From: Kribbella sp. NBC_01245
GTDB lineage: Bacteria > Actinomycetota > Actinomycetes > Propionibacteriales > Kribbellaceae
NCBI RefSeq assembly: GCF_036226525.1
Contig: NZ_CP108487.1
Location: forward strand, 1,798,001 to 1,862,000
Reading direction: 5' to 3'
Length of the DNA: 64,000 nucleotides
Notes under the pieces: generated by a model
Told to the model about the DNA's origin: nothing
Databases searched by the model: none
What the model saw: the letters and a program-made list of their open reading frames with translations, nothing else
Program-made: the position numbers and the translations under genes
Shown: one piece after another, positions 55,419-62,712 of the stretch
How positions within the stretch are numbered: position 1 is the first letter of the stretch
Layout: each line of letters begins with the position of its first letter

Positions 55419-56248
55419 TCGACGACCCGATCCTCCGCGACGCGCTCGACGCCCATCTGCGAGGCGAACCCCCGATGCGGCTCACGCCCGAGACGGTGGT
55501 GCGGTCCGGACGCCGCCGCCGGGCCGTGCGGCAGACCGCCACGGCGGCGTTCAGCGCGTTGACCGTTGCCATCATCGCCCTCGGCATCCACGCGGCAGCC
55601 ACGTCGAACATCAGCCAGCCCGCCAAACCCGACGTGAGCTCGCCGTCCGACGTAGAGCAGCCAGAACTGCTTCCAGGCATCGGGAACGACCCGAAGTACA
55701 CAGACTCACTTGCGAGCGTCATACCGTCTGTGGTCCGGGTATCGCTCCCGTACTCGCCACTGTCGCTCAGGAACATCTACCCGAGCGACTGGCTCCGTGA
55801 CAATGCCCTGGCGCCGGAGCAGGCTCACAACGCCACCGACTGGCATGCGATCTACCAGGTCGGTCTGCAGCCCTGGCACGAGTTGTGGGTCAGTGCGTAC
55901 CTCAATCCGCCGGACAAGGCTTCGACGGCTGCTAAGGCCCATGCCGCCTGCAAGTCGGTCAGGCCGATCTGTTTGGTGTCAAAGGCGTCCGACACCAACC
56001 AGGTGTCGTCCGGCTCCTACTTCGTCGTACAGGTGACTTTCATCGGCAACGGCACTTGGGCCCGCTCAGTCATCAACGTGCGGTACGGCGATCGCTCGGT
56101 GACGGTCCAGGAGCAGGTTGTCGCGACGGGTCTGGCCGACGCCAAGAAGAAGTTCGCCATTCCGCTCGGCCGGATGAAGCAACTCGCGGAGGATCCGAGG
56201 CTGTTCGTCCCTGAGCCGCAGGTGCGTCCACCAGCAGGGCGCCGCTGA
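55415..56248 (+). CDS. Membrane protein partner of ECF sigma, probable anti-sigma
   Basis: A 277-residue single-pass protein: a ~45-residue cytoplasmic N-terminus (MIDDPILRDALDAHLRGEPP), basic stop-transfer RSGRRRRAVR, transmembrane segment TAAFSALTVAIIALGIHAAA (about 45-64), then a ~200-residue extracytoplasmic domain without recognised family. The pattern and the coupled start indicate that the N-terminus binds the sigma factor. No zinc-type HxxxCxxC motif is present, so it is not a ZAS-type anti-sigma. The external domain presumably senses the signal. Confidence 0.7.
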   Translation: MIDDPILRDALDAHLRGEPPMRLTPETVVRSGRRRRAVRQTATAAFSALTVAIIALGIHAAATSNISQPAKPDVSSPSDVEQPELLPGIGNDPKYTDSLASVIPSVVRVSLPYSPLSLRNIYPSDWLRDNALAPEQAHNATDWHAIYQVGLQPWHELWVSAYLNPPDKASTAAKAHAACKSVRPICLVSKASDTNQVSSGSYFVVQVTFIGNGTWARSVINVRYGDRSVTVQEQVVATGLADAKKKFAIPLGRMKQLAEDPRLFVPEPQVRPPAGRR

Positions 56249-56253
56249 GGCGA

Positions 56254-57039
56254 TCACCGTTGCTCGACGCGGCCGAGCAGGACTGAGACGCGCACCTCTT
56301 CGACGAACGGGCCCGGTCCGATCGCGCGTTCGACCTGCTGCGCGAACGACGGCCGGTCGGCGCGCGCGGGCAACAACTCGACCGGCAGGGCCGAGCACAC
56401 CCCGCCGACGATCTGGTCGAGCGTGAGCTCGTCGGCGTACTCGACCTGCGCCGCGCATACGACGTACCGGGTCTTCTCCAGGCCGGCGCGATAGACCTCT
56501 TGGGTCGCGTCATCCGTGCCGCAGGCGTACGTGAGTTCGGTATCGAGCCAGTGTTCGAGGTATCCGCGCAACGCCTCGGACCATGGGGTGTCCTGGAGCC
56601 AAAGCGGCGTGCCGTTGGTGACGATGGCGATGCCCCCGCCGTCGCGGATCAACGGCCGCGCGGTACGGAACAGGTCCTCGTGGTTCATCCAGTGCAGCGC
56701 CTGGCCGATTGTCACCGCGCCGAGCGCCCGGCGTCCGATCAACGCGCCCAAGGCCGGCAGGTCCTGGTCGGAGCCGATCATCCAGCTGGTGTTGCGCGGC
56801 GCTCGCGCCTTCGCGTGCAGCAGCATGTCCGGCTCGGGGTCCATCCCGACCACCGCGCCGACTCGCTCCGCCAGCGGCAGGGTCAACTGGCCGGTGCCAC
56901 AACCGAGATCGAGTACGACGTCGTCGCCGGTCAGCGCGAACTCGTCGACGATCCGATCGAGGATTTCGGCCGGATACCCGCGCCGGTATCGCTGGTAGAA
57001 GTCCGCCACCTCGCCACTGAAACCAAGAGCCGTCGCCAT
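56254..57039 (-). CDS. Class I SAM-dependent methyltransferase
   Basis: The 261-residue Rossmann-like methyltransferase has motif I VVLDLGCGTGQLTLPLAERV (about 41-60), acidic motif II VVGMDPEPDMLLHAKARAP, and motif III-like GAVTIGQALHWMNHEDLFRT (about 106-125). The sequence resembles UbiE/Methyltransf_11 members that act on small molecules. The substrate is unknown. ATG 57039 follows GGGAGG at very short spacing. It converges with the anti-sigma gene (5 bases apart) and is divergent from the FetB-like gene. Confidence 0.87.
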   Translation of the reverse strand: MATALGFSGEVADFYQRYRRGYPAEILDRIVDEFALTGDDVVLDLGCGTGQLTLPLAERVGAVVGMDPEPDMLLHAKARAPRNTSWMIGSDQDLPALGALIGRRALGAVTIGQALHWMNHEDLFRTARPLIRDGGGIAIVTNGTPLWLQDTPWSEALRGYLEHWLDTELTYACGTDDATQEVYRAGLEKTRYVVCAAQVEYADELTLDQIVGGVCSALPVELLPARADRPSFAQQVERAIGPGPFVEEVRVSVLLGRVEQR

Positions 57040-57112
57040 ACCTCCCAGCCTGCCGCCTGGGTTGCCGCGATTCGGCCGGTTTAACTGACAGCAGACGGTG
57101 TTCAATGACCTG

Positions 57113-57880
57113 ATGTGGCATGACACCGGGCTCGGCCTCGCGGCGGTCGTGGTACTTCCCCTGCTCGTGGTGATAGCCATCGTCGCGTCACGGCTGGCGT
57201 CTCTTGAACACGAGCGCGGTCTGCTGACGGCAGCACTGCGTGCGCTGGTGCAGCTCGCGGTGGTGGGTGCGCTTGTCGGGTTCGCCTTGCAGTCGATGCT
57301 CGGCGCGCTCGCCTTCATCACGGTGATGCTGGTCGTCGCCACGATCACGAGCACCCGGCGGTTGTCCTCGCTCGTGCCCGTGCCGGGGTTGTTCCTGCAC
57401 TGCGCGATCGCCATCGCCGTACCGGCCGCGCTTGTGTTGACACTCCTCCTGCTGCCGGGCGTCGTACCGCGTAACCCGGCGACTCTGCTGCCGACCGGCG
57501 GCATCATCATCGGCGGCGCTATGAACGCGACTACGCTGGCCGGGCGGCGATTGCTGTCTGAATATGCCCATCGGTACGGCGAATTCGAGGCGGGTCTGTC
57601 GATCGGGCTGCTGCCCGCGCAGGCCTTCCGTCTCGTCGCGGGTCCGACCGCCGGCGACGCGCTGCTGCCCGCCCTCGATCAGACCCGCACGGTCGGATTG
57701 GTCACGCTGCCGGGAGCCTTCGTCGGGATGGTGCTGGGTGGTGCGTCACCGACGGCCGCGGCCGCGTTGCAACTCGTGGTGCTGATCTCGCTGCTCGCCG
57801 CCCAGGCGCTCGCCATCCTGACCATCAAGGAACTCCTCGCCCGCTCGCCCCTTCCGGACGGGCGTACCGTGAACGCATGA
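57113..57880 (+). CDS. FetB-like ABC permease (UPF0014)
   Basis: A 255-residue membrane protein with seven hydrophobic segments (GLAAVVVLPLLVVIAIVASR first). The conserved GGIIIGGAMNATTLAGRRL (about 131) and LPGAFVGMVLGGASPTAAA (about 202) are typical of FetB/UPF0014, the permease of an iron exporter in E. coli. The partner ATPase FetA is not next to it. ATG 57113 is used; GTG 57098 is possible. An ATGA overlap couples it to the DUF2630 gene. Confidence 0.85.
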   Translation: MWHDTGLGLAAVVVLPLLVVIAIVASRLASLEHERGLLTAALRALVQLAVVGALVGFALQSMLGALAFITVMLVVATITSTRRLSSLVPVPGLFLHCAIAIAVPAALVLTLLLLPGVVPRNPATLLPTGGIIIGGAMNATTLAGRRLLSEYAHRYGEFEAGLSIGLLPAQAFRLVAGPTAGDALLPALDQTRTVGLVTLPGAFVGMVLGGASPTAAAALQLVVLISLLAAQALAILTIKELLARSPLPDGRTVNA

Positions 57881-58125
57881 CCGAAGACGGATCCATCTTC
57901 CAGAGAATCGACGAACTCGTCGACGAGGAGCGCACCCTCCGCAGCAAACTCGCCGACCGCGAGATCACCGCCGAGGAGGAGCACAGCCGCCTCAAACACC
58001 TCGAGTCCGAACTCGACCGCTGCTGGGACCTCCTCCGCCAACGCCGAGCCAAACGCGAATTCGGCGAAGACCCCACCACCGCCGAACCCCGCCCCGCCGA
58101 CGTCGTCAACAAATACCTCAACTAG
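57877..58125 (+). CDS. DUF2630 family protein
   Basis: The 82-residue highly charged helical protein begins MTEDGSIFQRIDELVDEERT, continues with a coiled-coil-like EEEHSRLKHLESELDRCWDL and LLRQRRAKREFGEDP, and ends VNKYLN. This is the full DUF2630 signature of actinobacteria; function unknown. The start overlaps the permease stop. The family B palindrome copy 2 begins 60 bases downstream. Confidence 0.88.
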   Translation: MTEDGSIFQRIDELVDEERTLRSKLADREITAEEEHSRLKHLESELDRCWDLLRQRRAKREFGEDPTTAEPRPADVVNKYLN

Positions 58126-58185
58126 CCCCACCACACCCGGCACCCCGGCCCTGTCCGGCGCTTCGGCGCGCGCGCCCCACGGGTT

Positions 58186-58272
58186 GCGTTGATTCGTCTG
58201 CATCCGCTCGCCCACTCCGCGGCGGGTCAGATGTACGGCAACGTAGGCGGGCGGATTCGGACGAATCAACGC
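58186..58272. repeat. Family B palindrome copy 2 (reverse orientation)
   Basis: An 87-base hairpin with ends GCGTTGATTCG and CGAATCAACGC. The arms are asymmetric (GTCTGCATCCGCTCGCCC versus the complement of GGGCGGATTCGGAC), which gives the element a direction; this copy runs opposite to the copies at 42407 and 59483. Its loop is also similar to that of copy 1 when reversed. Confidence 0.85.
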
Positions 58273-58685
58273 CGACGCCTGCCCGGAATCAGCTATCGGG
58301 CCGGGTTTTTGGTGGGCACCCGTCCCCCTGAGTTCTTCCGAATTGTCAGGCCGGCCCGGGCCGCGTCAAGGGTCTAGATCGGCTAGCGCCGACGCTGACG
58401 CGCCCTTGACCCGACCCGAACCGGCCAAAGGCAGCGGGCTATCAGGGGGACGGGTGAGGTCTGACCGGGTGTGGTCTCCCGCGCGCTGCCGCGTCGGGTG
58501 GTGCTGTCACGGATGGTCGGCGGGGCATCTTCCTGAGCGGACTGGACGTTTTCGGGCCCTGAAAACGTCCAGTCCGGTCAGGAAGATGCGAGCGGCCTTC
58601 GATGTGCGTCGAGTCGTGGATTGGGGTGTCGGAAAGGCTTTGCTGGCCGCGCAAATCCACGACTCGGCGAGTGGCGGACCGCCAC

Positions 58686-58987
58686 GCAGGCACAACCCGC
58701 GGGTGAAGCGGTTCAACCCGGCGAAACCGCACTTGTGCCTGCCTGCCGGTCCGGCCCGGACACCAGCGCAGCCACAACCCTCGAATGAAGCGCTTCAACC
58801 CGGCCGAATCGGCGGTTGTGGCTGCGCTGGTGAACACAGGCGGACCGCCAGCACCACACAACCCACAACTGAACCGTTTCAACCAGGGCGAAACGGCACT
58901 TGTGTAGGGCTGGCCGTCCGCTGCGGACCTGCACAACCACACGACGCCCCGAAAACGCCCGTCTCGGCAGAAACCGGCCGTCGTGTG
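58686..58987. repeat. Tandem array of structured hairpin units (~83-base period)
   Basis: Units at 58686-58742, 58764-58829 and 58856-58905 share CACAACCC, TGAANCGNTTCAACC, GAANCGGC and a closing TTGTG, and each folds on itself (unit 2 has a perfect 15-base outer stem). CACAACCC positions are 58691, 58773 and 58857. Short GGCGGACCGCC-type palindromes separate them. A fourth, diverged hairpin (CACACGACG...CGTCGTGTG) ends at 58987. Confidence 0.75.
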
Positions 58988-59040
58988 GGCGTGCACGTCC
59001 GCGACCGACCGCCAGGTCCACAAGCCGACCGACCAAACGC

Positions 59041-59215
59041 GACCACTCGCCGCAGACCTACGCGCAGGCACGGCAAAGACCCTCCCGCAGCACACACGAA
59101 TGACCAGACCCGACCACTCGCGGGCAGAGACCTCGCGCCAGCACAGACGAGTGACCGGACGCGACCACTCGCGGGCGGAGGTCTCGCGGCGGCGCAGACG
59201 AATGGCCAGGGGCGG
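59041..59215. repeat. Direct repeats headed GACCACTCGC
   Basis: GACCACTCGC starts at 59041, 59112 and 59163, each followed by related sequence (CGGGCNGAGNNCTCGCG, CAGACGANTG). The 10-mer and its complement recur at 14511, near 52177 and near 52563. Confidence 0.6.
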
Positions 59216-59482
59216 CAGCACTTGGCGAAGAGTCGGCGCGGGAGCGTGCTGCGGATCGTGGCGCGGTAGCGTTCCGCAACCACCGCACCCGGGCAGACCC
59301 CACCCGTCCCCCTGATAGCTGCCGCCCTTGGCCGGTTCGGGTCGGGTCAAGGGCGCGTCAGCGTCGGCGGTAGCCGATGAAGCCCTTGACGCGGCCCGGA
59401 CCGGCCTGACAATTCGGAAGAACTCAGGGGGACGGGTGCCCATCGAAAGACCGAACCAGCGTTGATGCCGAGCAGGCGATTA

Positions 59483-59569
59483 GCGTTGATTCGTCCGAAT
59501 CCGCCCGCCTACGCCGGTGGCCAATCGACGCGCCGCGGAATGGGCGAGCGGATGCAGACGAATCAACGC
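59483..59569. repeat. Family B palindrome copy 3
   Basis: An 87-base hairpin, same orientation as copy 1, preceded by the same GCGATTA and followed by the same AGAAG. With copy 2 it brackets the hairpin island in inverted orientation. It lies 38 bases after the acyltransferase stop. Confidence 0.85.
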
Positions 59570-59607
59570 AGAAGGGAAGGGGTTCGAGGGGTGAAGGGGG
59601 CGAGGGG

Positions 59608-60765
59608 TTAGGGGGTTTTGACCAGCGTGGGGGTGGGCGCGAGCTTCCGGGGGCGGGACCAGCGGGTCATGGTGGGGCGTTCTACTAGGGCGTAGAGGGC
59701 CCAGCCGGCTAGGAGGGTGGCTAGGAAGAGGGCGAGGGTTACGAGGAGTGCGACCGGGGTGGAGAAGGGGTCGGACGGGAAGAGCGTGCGGCCGTAGAAG
59801 ATGACTACGCCTTGGCAGATGTAGAAGCCGAAGGAGATTTCGCCTAGCCAGCGCCACTTTCGGCCGTTTACGCCCGTGTTCTCGCCCCGGATATCCGCCG
59901 TCGCGAACGCCCCGATGACCAGCACGATCGGCAGAATCGTCGCCACCGAAAACCCGTAAACGAACGGCGCCTTCAGCGCAACGACGTACCCGAGAATCAT
60001 CGCCGGAATCGACCATCGGATGTCGATGCGCGGGAAGCGGCCAGCCATCACGGCACGCGCGACCAACATCCCAACGATGAACTCGAACAAGCGCGGCACC
60101 GGGAAGATGTAGCCGAACCAGAACTGGGTCACCGAGATCGGCGTGATCGGCGACTTAGGCGAGTCGGAGATGACGTACTGCGTGACGATCTGGACGAGCA
60201 CCATGCAGACCACCATCACGCCGGTCCACAGCCACAGCCGGTTCGCCGCGATCCGCCGGATCGGCCTGATCAGCAAGGGAAACGACAGGTAGAACAGCAA
60301 TTCGCTGCACAACGTCCACGACGGCGGGTTCACGCTCACGTACACATCACCCTGCGGGAACATCGAGTGCAGCAGAAAGATGTTCGGGATCCACGCGCCC
60401 GGCCGCGTGATCGCCCCAGCGAAGAGCACCATCGCCAGCGCGAACATGACCAAATGGTTCGGGAAGATCTTCAGCAACCGCCGCCGGTAGAACGGCAACG
60501 CGCCCTCCCCCGGCGTCGCCGACCACGTGATGACGAAACCGCTCAGCACGAAGAAGAACGACACCCCGAGATAGCCGGCCTTGCTGAAGAGCACCTCCAG
60601 GAACGACGCGAGGCCCTCGTTGGCGAACGGGTTCACGGCGGTGTTCGGCGGCACCGGCGAGTTCGACAACGTGACGTGGAAGCAGAACACCAGCAGCGCC
60701 GCGATGAACCGCAACCCCGTCAGCGAATGCAGCGGCGGCCTCTTAGCGACGACTTCAGGAGCCAT
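59608..60765 (-). CDS. Acyltransferase family 3 membrane protein
   Basis: A 385-residue integral membrane O-acyltransferase with about ten transmembrane helices. The catalytic His is in the first helix (LLVFCFHVTL, about 27-36). Further motifs are SFFFVLSGFVITWSATPG, FYRRRLLKIFPNHL and PSWTLCSELLFYLSFPLLIR (about 150). Such proteins O-acylate surface polysaccharides, peptidoglycan or secondary metabolites. ATG 60765 overlaps the upstream gene by 11 bases; the open frame continues into that gene and was not used. It is last in the operon with the epimerase. Confidence 0.88.
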   Translation of the reverse strand: MAPEVVAKRPPLHSLTGLRFIAALLVFCFHVTLSNSPVPPNTAVNPFANEGLASFLEVLFSKAGYLGVSFFFVLSGFVITWSATPGEGALPFYRRRLLKIFPNHLVMFALAMVLFAGAITRPGAWIPNIFLLHSMFPQGDVYVSVNPPSWTLCSELLFYLSFPLLIRPIRRIAANRLWLWTGVMVVCMVLVQIVTQYVISDSPKSPITPISVTQFWFGYIFPVPRLFEFIVGMLVARAVMAGRFPRIDIRWSIPAMILGYVVALKAPFVYGFSVATILPIVLVIGAFATADIRGENTGVNGRKWRWLGEISFGFYICQGVVIFYGRTLFPSDPFSTPVALLVTLALFLATLLAGWALYALVERPTMTRWSRPRKLAPTPTLVKTP

Positions 60766-61987
60766 CGGACACCGCCTGCGGGGTCTCGTTGCGATAGACC
60801 ATGACCTTCGCGTCCTTGGCGACGTAGTAGTTCTGCACCGAGTACGCGATGGTGGCGAAGTCGAGCCGCCCGTCCCCGTTGAAGTCGGCCGTCGCGATCC
60901 GGGCCACCGACTCGTCGGCAACTCGCCACTTCGCCCAGATCCCCTTCTGCGCGTCGATCGCCTTGTAGTAGATGACGCCCTGCCACGGCCACGGCCCACG
61001 CAGCGCGACCAGGAACTCGTCATCCCCGTCGCCGTCGAAGTCCGCGCACACGATCTGGTGACCCGGCCCCTCACCGTTCTCGTTGGGATCGCCGAAGACG
61101 TCCAGGATCGTGCGCTGCCAGACGCCCGCCTCGTCCTTCACGTAAACGCCGACGGTATTACCGTGGAATGGCTCCAGCGCCGCGACGTACGCGAAAGGAT
61201 CGCCGCCGAGGGCGCCCGCGTTGAGGTCACCACTACCGCGGAAGCCGGTCTGCTCGAACTGGGTCAGCTCGCCGGTCCCGATCAGCTCCTTCTGCCATTC
61301 GCCGATGGCCTCGTCGAACCACAACCAGGTGACGCCTTCGTCCGAAGCGAGCAGGATCGACTCGAGGTCCGAACCGGGGATCAGACCCGAGCGCTTCTCC
61401 GCGCCGTGGATCATCCGGAACGACGTGTCGTCGATGACCGTCTTCTCCCACTCCTCGGCGGCGTACACGTCGTCGGGCTGGGTGAAGAGCACGACCGGCA
61501 GTAGGGCGTGGACGTCGGCCTTCGCGACGATGGGCAGGCCGATCACCTCGAGCCGTTCGGTCTGGGTGAAGTGCCCGACGCGCAGGCGGTGCATCCCGGT
61601 GGCGCGGCCGATGTAGTGCTTCTTCCAGCGTTCTTCGGACTTGCCGGCGTTGCCCGGGTTCTCGATCCAGTCGATCTTGCCGCCGGCCTCATCCGGGTCG
61701 TGGATGGTACCGATCGGGCCGTACAGCTCGTAGCAGACGACGACATCGGGATGACCGTTGCCGCTGATGTCCGCGTAGTCGGCGCCGACCGGCATCCGGT
61801 AGCCGTCGGTCACGAGGCGGCGGGGCCAGCCGGGCTCGTTGGCGTACCAGTAGATCTCGCCGAGGCGAAGGCCGTACCCGAACAGGTCCGGGCGGCCATC
61901 GCCGTCGATGTCCGGCGCCTCCAGCCAGTAGCCGTCCCGGAGTTGCTCGGCGACGATCTCAGCGGTGAATTTGGGCGGTGTCACCAT
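60755..61987 (-). CDS. FG-GAP/VCBS beta-propeller protein, aldos-2-ulose dehydratase-like N-terminal part
   Basis: The 410-residue cytosolic propeller carries calcium-binding-type loops DIDGDGRPDLFGYG (about 26), DISGNGHPDVVVCY (about 74), DFDGDGDDEFLVAL (about 318) and DFNGDGRLDFATIA (about 370). It lacks a signal peptide, unusual for FG-GAP proteins. Together with the cupin encoded 29 bases upstream it resembles the propeller-plus-cupin architecture of fungal aldos-2-ulose dehydratase, which converts 1,5-anhydrofructose or glucosone to pyranone products. That assignment is inference from domain order and the cupin sequence. Confidence 0.7.
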   Translation of the reverse strand: MVTPPKFTAEIVAEQLRDGYWLEAPDIDGDGRPDLFGYGLRLGEIYWYANEPGWPRRLVTDGYRMPVGADYADISGNGHPDVVVCYELYGPIGTIHDPDEAGGKIDWIENPGNAGKSEERWKKHYIGRATGMHRLRVGHFTQTERLEVIGLPIVAKADVHALLPVVLFTQPDDVYAAEEWEKTVIDDTSFRMIHGAEKRSGLIPGSDLESILLASDEGVTWLWFDEAIGEWQKELIGTGELTQFEQTGFRGSGDLNAGALGGDPFAYVAALEPFHGNTVGVYVKDEAGVWQRTILDVFGDPNENGEGPGHQIVCADFDGDGDDEFLVALRGPWPWQGVIYYKAIDAQKGIWAKWRVADESVARIATADFNGDGRLDFATIAYSVQNYYVAKDAKVMVYRNETPQAVSDGS

Positions 61988-62016
61988 GATTTCCCTCTCC
62001 TAAAAATCGAACTGAT

Positions 62017-62712
62017 CTAGACGGCGTGGTACTCGACGGCAAGCCAGACGCAGTCCGTGTCAGCGCGGTACTGATGCCACGGATACGTGAAGCCGCCATC
62101 CGGGCGACGACGGCAGAACGGCACCGGCGGGGTGTGGCCAGGGCTCATCAGCAAGTCCTCGTACAAGGTGTCGTGGTCCTTCGCCTTGAACTTCTGCATC
62201 CGCCCATAGCCGTGGATCTGCGAGTGGATCTCGATGAACTCGTGCACGTTGTGGATCGCGCAATCCGTCCCGGCCGGCGCGAACCACAGATTGACCGACA
62301 CCCGAAACGGCCTCACCCCAGCGGGAACCGGCTCCCCCAGCGCCTCAGCCGGGTCGAACTCGAAAACGCCGAGGTCCTCCAGCGGACCGCGGTAGAGCAG
62401 CGTCTCGCGCGGAAATCCCGGAAGCAGGTCCGCGAAGAGATGCCACCCCGGCTCGTCCACAATCCCGGCTATACCGTCCGAGTCGAGCACCTTGAACACC
62501 AACGCCGACTCGCCACTTTCCACCACGGTGTCCTGCAAAACCGTCGACGAGAACGCCGGAATAGGCCGGACCCACGAACCCGCGTACAACGGCGTCAACC
62601 GCGGGTTCACCACAATCGCCCGGCCCTCGATCGCGAAGTCCTTCGGCCCATCGACGTACGACGCCTCGATGAACGCGTTGGACCAGTCCAAAAGGCGTAC
62701 GTCCCCGCCCAT
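62017..62712 (-). CDS. Cupin-domain protein, aldos-2-ulose dehydratase C-terminal-like
   Basis: A 231-residue cupin-type beta-barrel. The histidine cluster is at HNVHEFIEIHSQIHGYGRMQ (about 150-169), probably a metal site, followed by DTLYEDLLMSPGHTPPVPFC and YPWHQYRADTDCVWLAVEYH at the C-terminus. I associate these motifs with the cupin part of aldos-2-ulose dehydratase/isomerase. ATG 62712 overlaps the epimerase stop by one base (TGATG); a GTG at 62715 is the alternative. It likely works with the propeller protein that follows, in sugar conversion. Confidence 0.68.
   Translation of the reverse strand: MGGDVRLLDWSNAFIEASYVDGPKDFAIEGRAIVVNPRLTPLYAGSWVRPIPAFSSTVLQDTVVESGESALVFKVLDSDGIAGIVDEPGWHLFADLLPGFPRETLLYRGPLEDLGVFEFDPAEALGEPVPAGVRPFRVSVNLWFAPAGTDCAIHNVHEFIEIHSQIHGYGRMQKFKAKDHDTLYEDLLMSPGHTPPVPFCRRRPDGGFTYPWHQYRADTDCVWLAVEYHAV

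Larger units (their letters stand above)
58314..59441. repeat. Hairpin island bounded by ~150-base inverted repeats
   Basis: The left arm 58314-58463 and right arm 59294-59441 are inverted copies, about nine bases in ten identical by eye, both starting GGGCACCCGTCCCCCTGAG. Each arm is itself a long palindrome ending in CACCCGTCCCCCTGA and TCAGGGGGACGGGTG. The interior is a chain of stems: 58525-58589 (about 30 base pairs), 58610-58666 (13), the tandem hairpins at 58686-58987, and direct repeats at 59041-59215. No transposase or plausible gene is present; the long open frames are Arg/Pro/Thr-rich readings of repeats. Confidence 0.85.

Noticed and set aside
57078..57087. Third copy of the shared operator (GGTTTAACT) before the FetB-like gene
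   Set aside because: Only a half-site matches; the other half AGTAACAC is absent and no matching -35 spacing is present.
57113..57880. Complete iron exporter FetAB
   Set aside because: Only the FetB-like permease is here; no ATPase gene adjoins it.
58343..59443. Open frames of about 300-330 codons on both strands in the hairpin island
   Set aside because: Their sequences are readings of inverted and tandem repeats, Pro/Arg/Thr/Ala-rich, mirror-like on both strands; no start site or family.
58186..59569. Insertion sequence or MITE with terminal repeats
   Set aside because: No transposase remnant and no target-site duplication could be recognised at the ends, so it is recorded as a repeat island rather than called a mobile element.
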